Shown here: piece after piece, positions 57,403 to 64,000 of the stretch
How positions within the stretch are numbered: the first letter of the stretch is position 1
How the letters are laid out: every line of letters starts with the position of its first letter
NCBI RefSeq assembly: GCF_003315195.1
Contig: NZ_QNRV01000006.1
Coordinates: forward strand, 1 to 64,000
Source of the DNA: Sutterella wadsworthensis
Lineage (GTDB): Bacteria; Pseudomonadota; Gammaproteobacteria; Burkholderiales; Burkholderiaceae_F
Reading direction: 5' to 3'
DNA: 64,000 nucleotides
The notes under the pieces: generated by a model
Told to the model about the DNA's origin: nothing
Databases searched by the model: none
Seen by the model: the letters and a program-made list of their open reading frames with translations, nothing else
Translations under genes and position numbers: made by a program

Positions 57403-60003
57403 TTATCGCGCTTTTCGTCCCAACCCGCTCGGCGGCATGTCCGCAGGAATCTGCGGTTCTGCTTGGGCTTCTTCCGCTGCGCTCCAATCGTCAGACCAAC
57501 CTGCAAGTTCAGCGTCTGAAGGCAGATCCGTAAGTCCTTTGGGAGGCTCCGGCATGGGGCCCGACGAAGACTCTTCACTCATGAATTCGTCATTTGTCTG
57601 GAGCGTGCGTCCTGTTCGTTTTTCTGCCTGTGCCGTCAGAGCCGCGGCGATTTCATCACGTCGAGAACGAGCTGACTGCACAGGAACCGCAGCCGCCGGA
57701 GCAGAAACGCCCGCATTCAGAGGATGCACTCCCAACGCTCCGCCAGAAGGCGGAGGAGCCCCGAAACTCCCAAAGACACGGGCGGCCCGTGCAGCAACAG
57801 CACTGGTTTGCGTTGAAGAGACCTGAGTGTTTTCAGACTTACCGGCAGATCTGGGCGGATGGGTGGCTGAGGCGCCATTTCTCGCGGCAACAGCCGCGAC
57901 AGAGGTCTGGGCAGCCGTCGGCTCCCGCACACTCAAAGCAGTTTTGGCTGCTTCATCCATTGCTGCCTTGCCGAATAAATGCTCCTGAAGCGCACGCACC
58001 TTAGGATTATTGGAATAGGCCACATCTGCACGCCCCTTTTCCGACTGCGCAAAAGCAGCCGTACGGGACTGCTCTTCTGCTCGGCGGCGCCAGTCCTTTT
58101 CCTCTTCGGCCGCTTCTGAAATCAATGCTTCAATGTCTCGGCTTCGCTTCGCGAGCGGCTTCATTTTGGCAAGCGTATCTGCTGTGGCAGGTTCTTCGGA
58201 GAGTTTCAGAAGCCGATCTTTCACCTGATCGAGTTCGAGCTCCAGAAAGCCGCGCTTCAATTCCAGCCGAGCCGCCTCCTGCGGCGTCTCGATGGTCATT
58301 TCTTCTGCAAGCAGCCTCGCATAGTGATCATAGTTGGGGGATTTTTCCAAGCAAGCCAGCAGCGCAGCCGTATTCGTTACCGAACCGTCCTCGTGCGCGG
58401 CTGCACGCCAAACTTCGACAATATACTGCGAGGATGCGCTTTCGCTCGTCACGAATTCATCTTCAATTTGCGGCGTGAAATCCGAGAGAAGGGCCGGATA
58501 GGCAAGGAAACACTGCAGCATGCGTTCTCGGACATCTTTAGCACGAACGCGGGGCTCAAAATAAGACTGCCGCCGAGGCTGCCAGCCGCGGCCATAACTG
58601 CCGGCTCCGCCCCAACGGCTGAAGCGGCCTGCGGCCGTTGGTCCGCTGTTCCAACGCTGTCCGGCCGGGCCAAAGTCCGTGCTGATATCCATAGGCGGAA
58701 GCACAGTTCGTTCCGGCGCGCCAGTATTCCACTCGCGTTCAAGGTCTTCGAGCTGCAGTCGAGCCAATCTGGCAATCTCACGCATCAAAGCCAGTCTTAA
58801 GACTGGCGCCTGCTTCATCGAAAGGATCAGCGGTTTAGCTTCCGCTGTGAGTTTTACGCGTTCTTCAGCATAGGTGAGCGACTTTCCTTCAATGAGAAGG
58901 CTTTTCAAAAACTCCGTCAGCGGCAGCGCCTTTTCGATTTCACGTTCATAACCCTCAGCGCCCTCTGCCTTAATAAGACTGTCGGGATCGTGTTCGGGCG
59001 GAAGCAGTACAAAGCGCGCAGCCTGTCCATCCTGAATCACTGGAAGCGCGGCCTCGAGCGCACGCCGAGCCGCCTTTCGGCCGGCGGAGTCCCCGTCAAA
59101 TGAGAAATAAACCGTATCCGTCAGTTTGAAAAGCTTCTTGACGTGTTCGGGCGTAATGGAGGTACCGAGCGCCGCGACGGCTTCGCGAAAGCCCGCCTGT
59201 GAGAGCTGGATGACATCCATATAGCCCTCGCAGACAATCGCCCGGGCACGGTCAATGACAGCGCTTCGGCCTTCATAAAGACCGTAGAGTTCGCTGCCTT
59301 TGTGGTAAATAGGCGTTTCTGGGCTGTTCAGATACTTCGGCTGCTCGTCACCCTTCATCGTGCGTGCACCGAATCCGATGACCAGCCCCTTGGGCGAGCG
59401 AATCGGAAACATAATGCGGCCGCGGAAGGCGTCGTAGCGCGAACCGTTCTTTTCGAGCACCAACCCTACTTCAAGCAGCTCTTTAGCGAGATATTTTTCG
59501 CCGGGGAAGATCGCCTGCAGACCGTGCCAGCCATCCGGAGAGAAACCCAGACCGAAACGCAATGCCGTTTCACCCGTAATCTCGCGCTGCTTTAAATAGT
59601 CAATCGCACGCGGCGTTGCCTTCAGTGTTTCGCTGTAGAAGTCCGCCGCCTCTTTCATGTATTCGCCGAGCGTCTTTGCGCGGGCACGCTCCTCCTGACG
59701 GTGCGGCGAGTTGTCTTCCGGCACCTGCATGCCGTAGATATCGGCCAAACGACGAACAGCCTCGGGGAACTCGAGGTGTTCAATGTCCATCAAAAAACCG
59801 ATGGCATTGCCTGCTTTGCCGCAGCCGAAGCACTTAAAGATCTGCTTGGAGGGACTGACGGAAAAGGACGGCGTCTTTTCTTTGTGAAACGGACAGCACG
59901 CCATGAAATTGCGTCCGCTCTTCTTGAGGGTCACATAACGGCCGATCACATCAACGATGTCGGCACGCTCAAGCAGACTGGAGATGAAGCCCTCAGGAAT
60001 CAT
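57403..60003 (-). CDS. dnaG: DNA primase
   Basis: An 866-residue primase that makes RNA primers at the replication fork. The zinc-binding domain has CPFHKEKTPSFSVSP and FKCFGCGKAGNAIGF (residues 36-70). The polymerase core includes YGMQVPEDN, then the TOPRIM motif IVCEGYMDVIQL near residue 270 and SFDGDSAGRKAARRAL near 318. Residues about 490-650 are the helical DnaB-interacting part. The last about 215 residues are Ala/Ser/Pro/Gln-rich low complexity, so the protein is much longer than the about 600 of most primases. It lies upstream of rpoD in the standard order but behind a terminator. Confidence 0.95.
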   Translation of the reverse strand: MIPEGFISSLLERADIVDVIGRYVTLKKSGRNFMACCPFHKEKTPSFSVSPSKQIFKCFGCGKAGNAIGFLMDIEHLEFPEAVRRLADIYGMQVPEDNSPHRQEERARAKTLGEYMKEAADFYSETLKATPRAIDYLKQREITGETALRFGLGFSPDGWHGLQAIFPGEKYLAKELLEVGLVLEKNGSRYDAFRGRIMFPIRSPKGLVIGFGARTMKGDEQPKYLNSPETPIYHKGSELYGLYEGRSAVIDRARAIVCEGYMDVIQLSQAGFREAVAALGTSITPEHVKKLFKLTDTVYFSFDGDSAGRKAARRALEAALPVIQDGQAARFVLLPPEHDPDSLIKAEGAEGYEREIEKALPLTEFLKSLLIEGKSLTYAEERVKLTAEAKPLILSMKQAPVLRLALMREIARLARLQLEDLEREWNTGAPERTVLPPMDISTDFGPAGQRWNSGPTAAGRFSRWGGAGSYGRGWQPRRQSYFEPRVRAKDVRERMLQCFLAYPALLSDFTPQIEDEFVTSESASSQYIVEVWRAAAHEDGSVTNTAALLACLEKSPNYDHYARLLAEEMTIETPQEAARLELKRGFLELELDQVKDRLLKLSEEPATADTLAKMKPLAKRSRDIEALISEAAEEEKDWRRRAEEQSRTAAFAQSEKGRADVAYSNNPKVRALQEHLFGKAAMDEAAKTALSVREPTAAQTSVAAVAARNGASATHPPRSAGKSENTQVSSTQTSAVAARAARVFGSFGAPPPSGGALGVHPLNAGVSAPAAAVPVQSARSRRDEIAAALTAQAEKRTGRTLQTNDEFMSEESSSGPMPEPPKGLTDLPSDAELAGWSDDWSAAEEAQAEPQIPADMPPSGLGRKAR

Positions 60004-60107
60004 GAAAATTTAACAGTAAAGAAGATGTCGAGAAAATCAGACTTGCTGATCAGGAGCGCATTGTCACAGCTCCGATGCAACAAGATATCCCACTTCATCC
60101 AAAGATA

Positions 60108-60139
60108 AAAGAAAAGCCCTGGGTTTAACCAGGGCCCCT
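60108..60139 (-). terminator. Terminator between yqeY and dnaG
   Basis: On the minus strand GCCCTGG-TTAAAC-CCAGGGC is a perfect 7-bp stem (60116-60122 with 60129-60135) followed by TTTTCTTTT. It should end or attenuate rpsU-yqeY transcription ahead of dnaG. Confidence 0.75.
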
Positions 60140-60236
60140 CTTTTGACTGCCCGCAGACAGTCCGATATGTGCCGCCGACGACAGAGGTCGATGAATCTCC
60201 GTCTTCGGCTGCGCGGCCTTTTGGGACGCTTTGGAC

Positions 60237-60686
60237 TTAGGCAGTCAGGCGAGCCTTGACCAGTGCAGAGACCTTGCCGAGATCGGCGCGACCTGCAACC
60301 TTAGCCTTGACGGCTCCCATCACCTTGCCCATTGCGGCCATGCCGGAAAGACCAGACTGAGCAATAGCTTCGTCGATGATTGCCCCGATTTCCTCATCGG
60401 AAAGCTGCTTGGGGAGATATCCCGAAAGCACATCAATTTCAGCCTGCTCTTTTTGAGCGAGGTCTTCACGGCCGCCCGCACGATACTGCTGGATCGAGTC
60501 GCGGCGCTGCTTGACCATCTTGGCAATCACTTCCGTGACCTGCGCATCCGTCGCCTCGATCTTTTCATCGATTTCTCGCTGCTTCACTGCGGCAAGAAGG
60601 AGACGAATCGTGCTCAGACGGTCGGCATCATGCGCACGCATGGCGGCCTTCATATCTTCGCGGATTCTCTCTTTAATCATCACCAT
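60237..60686 (-). CDS. yqeY: GatB/YqeY domain protein
   Basis: A 149-residue helical protein of the YqeY family (RIREDMKAAMRAHDADRLSTIRLLLAAVKQREID, then GYLPKQLSDEEIGAIIDEAI and MGKVMGAVKAKVAGRADLGKVS), similar to the tail domain of GatB. Its biochemical role is not established; a link to tRNA-dependent amidation has been proposed from domain sharing. It is found between rpsU and dnaG in many proteobacteria, as here. Confidence 0.92.
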   Translation of the reverse strand: MVMIKERIREDMKAAMRAHDADRLSTIRLLLAAVKQREIDEKIEATDAQVTEVIAKMVKQRRDSIQQYRAGGREDLAQKEQAEIDVLSGYLPKQLSDEEIGAIIDEAIAQSGLSGMAAMGKVMGAVKAKVAGRADLGKVSALVKARLTA

Positions 60687-60749
60687 CCTTGAGCGATATC
60701 TAGGAGTTAAGCACCAACAGAAAACTTCTGCTGGGCGAGGAAGAAGCGA

Positions 60750-60962
60750 TTAGTAGAGCTTCTTCGGGAGCATCATGCTGCGCAGGCGCTTGTAATGGCG
60801 CTTGACCGCGGCAGCCTTCTTGCGCTTACGTTCTGCGGTGGGCTTTTCATAGAATTCGCGCGCACGGAGTTCGGTCAGCAGGCCGGACTTTTCGATGGTG
60901 CGCTTAAAGCGGCGCAGGGCGACTTCGAAGGGTTCGTTCTCTTTAACGCGGATAGTAGGCAT
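60750..60962 (-). CDS. rpsU: 30S ribosomal protein S21
   Basis: A 70-residue basic ribosomal protein starting [20 protein letters not shown] and ending [12 protein letters not shown], matching the family length and sequence. ATG 60962 has AGGTG about 7 nt upstream; the open frame continues to 61061 but the extra residues are not part of S21. It heads the macromolecular-synthesis cluster. The divergent histidine kinase starts about 200 bp away. Confidence 0.96.
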   Translation of the reverse strand: MPTIRVKENEPFEVALRRFKRTIEKSGLLTELRAREFYEKPTAERKRKKAAAVKRHYKRLRSMMLPKKLY

Positions 60963-61160
60963 TCGACACCTAGTTGTGATGACCCGGAAATGTATGAAAA
61001 TCTTGAGCTGCGTCTGGTTCCGGGGCAAGATGCAGCCAAGTCGAAGCGCGAATTTTCTCATGTTTGGACAGGAGATTCAACGCTTTGAGGCGATTTTTTC
61101 CAGTTTTTATTTTGTTAGACGTGCCGAACCCCAATTGCAGCTACCCGAACAGCTCTTAAG
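60963..61160. other. Divergent rpsU / histidine kinase intergenic region
   Basis: About 200 bp holding the rpsU promoter (minus) and the promoter of the kinase operon (plus). I could not identify convincing -35/-10 elements or a palindrome. Confidence 0.4.
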
Positions 61161-63047
61161 ATGAATGGGATCGCTCTGTCGCCTCTGACCATGATTCGTC
61201 TGCCTTTTCTTTTAGGATTTTTTCTGCTCCTGACCGGTTCAGCCCCCTTCGCGGATGCAGCCTCATCGGGCCAAGAACAAGGAGACGGTGGCGTTGTCCA
61301 TATTGGCATTCAAGAGACGCTTGATCCGGAATTCTTTGTCGACACCCTAGGGCCGACAATGCGGCATCTGCGCAAACGCTTTCCTCATCTCCGATTTCAT
61401 GCCGAAACCTTTTCAATAGCGGAGCTGTCACAGGCCATCCAAACGAAATCCATCAGCTTTTTCATAGCCGACAGCGGATTATTCACCTTCCTAGCCTCTA
61501 CAGAACATGCAGACGATTTAGCGACAAGGCAAAACCGCTTTAGTTCTGATCCGGCCAAAAGCACCGGCGCGGTGCTTTTTGTTCGTGCTGACCGCAATGA
61601 CCTTCAGACGCTTAGCGATCTGCGCGGCCGCAAAATTGCCGCGCAGAATCCCAATGACTTCACCTCTTGGCTTACCTTTCAAGGCGAACTCGTTCGAGCG
61701 GGATTTGATCCTAAAAAATTTTGGGGCGCAGAACTATTCACCGAATATGAATATCCCAATGTTCTCGACAGCGTCTCGGCAGGGGAAACGGATGCAGGCC
61801 TGTTGGCAGCCTGCGCCTTGGAGGAACAAACGGCGCTGCACGGCTATCGCCTAGAGGACTTTCGTGTACTCCATGAGCAAACCAGCAACGCCCTGCGCTG
61901 CCGCCGTTCAACGGCACTGTATCCCGGTCCCGTTTTCGCCTCGCTTCCCCATGCGGACCCCGCATTGACCAAGCAGATTACTTTGGCGCTGCTCACCGAA
62001 CCGCCGTCCGAAAATGGCAGCGCCTGGGGCATCAGCACTGACAACAGCGAGGCACTCAACCTCTATAAGCTTTTAAAAACAGGGCCTTACTCCTATCTCA
62101 ATGACACAAATTGGTCCGCATTGTGGGCGAATTATCAAGAATGGATCTTTGCCGCATTCGGACTCCTCATGCTTTTGATCATTCACACGCTTCGAGTGGA
62201 CCGCTTGGTTGAGCGGCGTACAGCAGAGCTTCAGGCCTCGATAGCTGAACGCGATGCGCTCGAGAAAGCCAATCAAGCAAATGCACAGATGCTCGCGCAA
62301 ATGGAGCGTGCCGGCATCGTCGCGCAGCTCTCTTCCATGGTGGCGCACGAACTGCGTCAGCCGCTGATGTCGATTATGAATTTCGTCGGCGGCCTCAGCC
62401 TGTACATGAGAAAAACTTATCCGGCCGATCCGGTTGTTGCCCAGACCGCCGACGTTATTGTCGAAGAAGCAGAACGCGCCTCAGCGATCGTAGACCGTGT
62501 CCGCGGTTACGATAAAACGGCGCATGCTCAAAAAATACCGATTGCCGCCAAAGATCTGATTGCCTCCGCTGTCCGCGCCTTCAGCCATTCGGCTTTATCA
62601 AGCGGCGTCACCGTCCGCACGGACTGCCGTACCAATGCATGCGTTTTGGGAGATCCTCTAGAGCTCACATTGGTCATTCTCAATTTCCTCAAAAACGCCG
62701 CGGATGCCATGGCGGATGTTTCAGAGAAGGTCATTCACTTGTCTGCCCAGCAATCTGGCGGCAACATTGTTTTTAGGGTTCGTGACTTTGGACCTCCGTT
62801 AACGAACGAGGTTTTCGAAACGCTCTCTCACCCGACTGTCAGTCACAAGCCTCACGGTTTAGGACTTGGACTGAGTCTCGCCAAAAGCATTGCCGAACGT
62901 CACCGCGGGCACATCGACTTTGTTCGTGCTCAGCCCAACGGCCTTATCGCCGTTCTCGAGCTGCCTTGCCTTTTAAATACCAGCCCGAGTGAGGCGGGCA
63001 CAACCGTTCTCCAAGATAGCGGGCAAAGGAAAACGCACCATGAGTAA
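61161..63047 (+). CDS. Sensor histidine kinase with periplasmic PhnD-like domain (TtrS-like)
   Basis: A 628-residue kinase. A signal sequence or first membrane segment ends at about residue 32. Residues about 45-300 form a PhnD-type periplasmic substrate-binding domain (VHIGIQETLDPEFF, DLRGRKIAAQNPNDFTSW, VSAGETDAGLLAACAL), a membrane segment lies at about 330-350, then HisKA with His396 in MVAHELRQPLMSIMNF, and ATPase motifs NFLKNAADAMAD, VRDFGPPL and GLGLGLSLAKSIAERH. The domain order is that of TtrS, the tetrathionate sensor. It overlaps its response regulator by 8 bp, and a reductase gene follows, so it probably senses a respiratory electron acceptor; which one is unknown. Confidence 0.88.
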   Translation: MNGIALSPLTMIRLPFLLGFFLLLTGSAPFADAASSGQEQGDGGVVHIGIQETLDPEFFVDTLGPTMRHLRKRFPHLRFHAETFSIAELSQAIQTKSISFFIADSGLFTFLASTEHADDLATRQNRFSSDPAKSTGAVLFVRADRNDLQTLSDLRGRKIAAQNPNDFTSWLTFQGELVRAGFDPKKFWGAELFTEYEYPNVLDSVSAGETDAGLLAACALEEQTALHGYRLEDFRVLHEQTSNALRCRRSTALYPGPVFASLPHADPALTKQITLALLTEPPSENGSAWGISTDNSEALNLYKLLKTGPYSYLNDTNWSALWANYQEWIFAAFGLLMLLIIHTLRVDRLVERRTAELQASIAERDALEKANQANAQMLAQMERAGIVAQLSSMVAHELRQPLMSIMNFVGGLSLYMRKTYPADPVVAQTADVIVEEAERASAIVDRVRGYDKTAHAQKIPIAAKDLIASAVRAFSHSALSSGVTVRTDCRTNACVLGDPLELTLVILNFLKNAADAMADVSEKVIHLSAQQSGGNIVFRVRDFGPPLTNEVFETLSHPTVSHKPHGLGLGLSLAKSIAERHRGHIDFVRAQPNGLIAVLELPCLLNTSPSEAGTTVLQDSGQRKTHHE

Positions 63048-63735
63048 CGAATTGCTCGATCCCAGACTGCCGCCGTTGGTGCGCATTGTTGACGATGACG
63101 ATCGAGTGCGCCAATCCGAAGCCTTCGTTTTGCGCCTGGAAGGATTCGATGTGCGTGAGTACAGCAGTGCAGAAGACTTTCTTCACTTTGATGATGTGTC
63201 TCGTGCCGGCTGCATTGTGCTCGATATCCGCATGCCTGGCATGAATGGTCTGGAACTGCAGTCAGAACTGCTCCGAACAGGCCGATCACTGCCCATTCTT
63301 TTCCTGACGGGCCATGGTGACGTCGCCATGGCCGTTGATGCGCTAAAGCGCGGTGCCGCTGACTTCATTCAAAAACCCGTCAAAGCCGAGCGCCTAGCCG
63401 CCCTGACGCATGAGCTCGTTGCCTGGCATCAGCAATACACCCAGCGGCTTACTCAGCGTCGTCACGCCATTGAAAAACTCAAAGCACTCACCCCCAAGGA
63501 ATTGGAAGTTTGCCGCTTAGCTGCTTCCGGGCTCTCGAATAAAGCGATTGCAAAAGAGCTTTGCATTGCAGAGCAAACAGTACGCATCCACCGATGGAGT
63601 GCTGCTAAAAAACTCGGCGGCAGCAGCGCCGTGGCATTCAGCCGTGCTATTGCTGCCGCAGAATCTGAATCCGATACGGACCATCCGCTCTTTCGTCATC
63701 CAAACGACTCCACTTTCCACAAGGAAAATTCATGA
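63040..63735 (+). CDS. FixJ/TtrR-type response regulator
   Basis: A 231-residue regulator. The receiver domain has DDDDR at about 18-22, the phospho-acceptor Asp62 (IVLDIRMPGMNG), FLTGHGDVAMAVDALKRGAADFIQKPV with the conserved Thr and Lys, and a C-terminal LuxR-type helix-turn-helix (TPKELEVCRLAASGLSNKAIAKELCIAEQTVRIHRWSAAKKL). ATG 63040 has AAAGGA 9 nt upstream and lies inside the end of the kinase gene. It overlaps the next gene by 4 bp (ATGA). Confidence 0.93.
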   Translation: MSNELLDPRLPPLVRIVDDDDRVRQSEAFVLRLEGFDVREYSSAEDFLHFDDVSRAGCIVLDIRMPGMNGLELQSELLRTGRSLPILFLTGHGDVAMAVDALKRGAADFIQKPVKAERLAALTHELVAWHQQYTQRLTQRRHAIEKLKALTPKELEVCRLAASGLSNKAIAKELCIAEQTVRIHRWSAAKKLGGSSAVAFSRAIAAAESESDTDHPLFRHPNDSTFHKENS

Positions 63736-64000
63736 TGCGGCGGTTTTCTCGCAGAATGTTTGGCAGCCTTCTGCTTTCAACACTGGCAGTTCCTGCCGTT
63801 CAGGCAGCGCAGCGCGTCTGGGACGTCATTGTGGTCGGCGCAGGCGGCGCAGGGCTCTCCGCGGCTGTGAGTGCCGCTGAGGCTGGCGCAAAAGTGCTGC
63901 TGTTGGAGAAGATGCCGCATATCGGCGGCAATACCCGAATTTCGGGCGGATTTTATGCCTGTGTTGACTTGGTTCGGCAAAAGCGGCAAGGCATTGAAGA
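63732..64000 (+). CDS. Tat-exported FAD-dependent reductase (flavocytochrome c family), 3' end outside window
   Basis: The first 89 codons of a fumarate-reductase-like flavoprotein. The signal RRFSRRMFGSLLL has a twin-arginine pattern (SRRMFG) and ends at VQA (residue 24). WDVIVVGAGGAGLSAAVSAAEAG is the FAD-binding Rossmann start with GxGxxG, and EKMPHIGGNTRISGG the second dinucleotide-binding element typical of periplasmic fumarate, urocanate or methacrylate reductases. Its ATG overlaps the response regulator stop by 4 bp, so it is in the same operon as the two-component genes. The substrate-determining C-terminal part is not in the window. Confidence 0.85.
   Translation, partial: MMRRFSRRMFGSLLLSTLAVPAVQAAQRVWDVIVVGAGGAGLSAAVSAAEAGAKVLLLEKMPHIGGNTRISGGFYACVDLVRQKRQGIE

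Overview
The window looks like chromosome of a Sutterellaceae-type betaproteobacterium (Sutterella/Parasutterella relatives, gut Burkholderiales). Reasons: a Burkholderiales-style rpsU - yqeY - dnaG - rpoD macromolecular-synthesis cluster with a long Lys/Ala-rich RpoD N-terminus, a periplasmic arylsulfate sulfotransferase, a Tat-exported flavocytochrome-type reductase beside a TtrS/TtrR-like two-component system, and several passenger or passenger-less autotransporter barrels. Species assignment is inference from gene content only.

Layout. 1-841: 3' part of an IS3-family transposase, then about 1.1 kb without a gene. 2004-5915: two tandem paralogous long-chain acyl-CoA synthetases. 6239-9477: guaB and guaA. 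9478-13170: an AT-rich stretch beginning exactly behind the guaA stop. It holds a decayed tyrosine-recombinase gene, an array of short iterated motifs, a passenger-less outer-membrane barrel protein, and a second degenerate copy of the integrase upstream region. I read it as the fossil of one or two mobile elements that used the guaA 3' end as attachment site. 13230-24881 (minus strand): a complete Tad/Flp pilus locus. Just upstream on the same strand is an autotransporter whose 5' end carries a Fur-box-like palindrome, so autotransporter and pilus may form one iron-responsive unit. 28172-31128: LysR regulator and arylsulfate sulfotransferase. 31700-37640: beta-carbonic anhydrase, then a trp operon (trpD, trpC-trpF fusion, trpB, trpA) preceded by a leader peptide with tandem Trp codons and a classical attenuator; trpE and trpG are absent.

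37712-42112 (minus): panF/yhdT, and the tsaB-rimI-uracil-DNA glycosylase operon. 42332-46432: TetR regulator, a small secreted protein, and an OmpR/EnvZ pair. 46579-49071: orphan AbrB-type protein and a DASS-family anion transporter. 49209-50642: RhlE-type helicase; then a CAU-anticodon tRNA. 51113-60962 (minus): two adjacent RpoD-type sigma factors, DnaG primase, YqeY and ribosomal protein S21. 61161-64000: a PhnD-domain sensor kinase, its FixJ-like response regulator, and the start of a Tat-exported FAD reductase, all translationally coupled; the last gene runs off the window.

The most interesting points are the tandem RpoD paralogs, the Fur-box/autotransporter/Tad arrangement, the trp attenuator without trpEG, and the fossil guaA integration site. 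I see no CRISPR array, rRNA or obvious phage.
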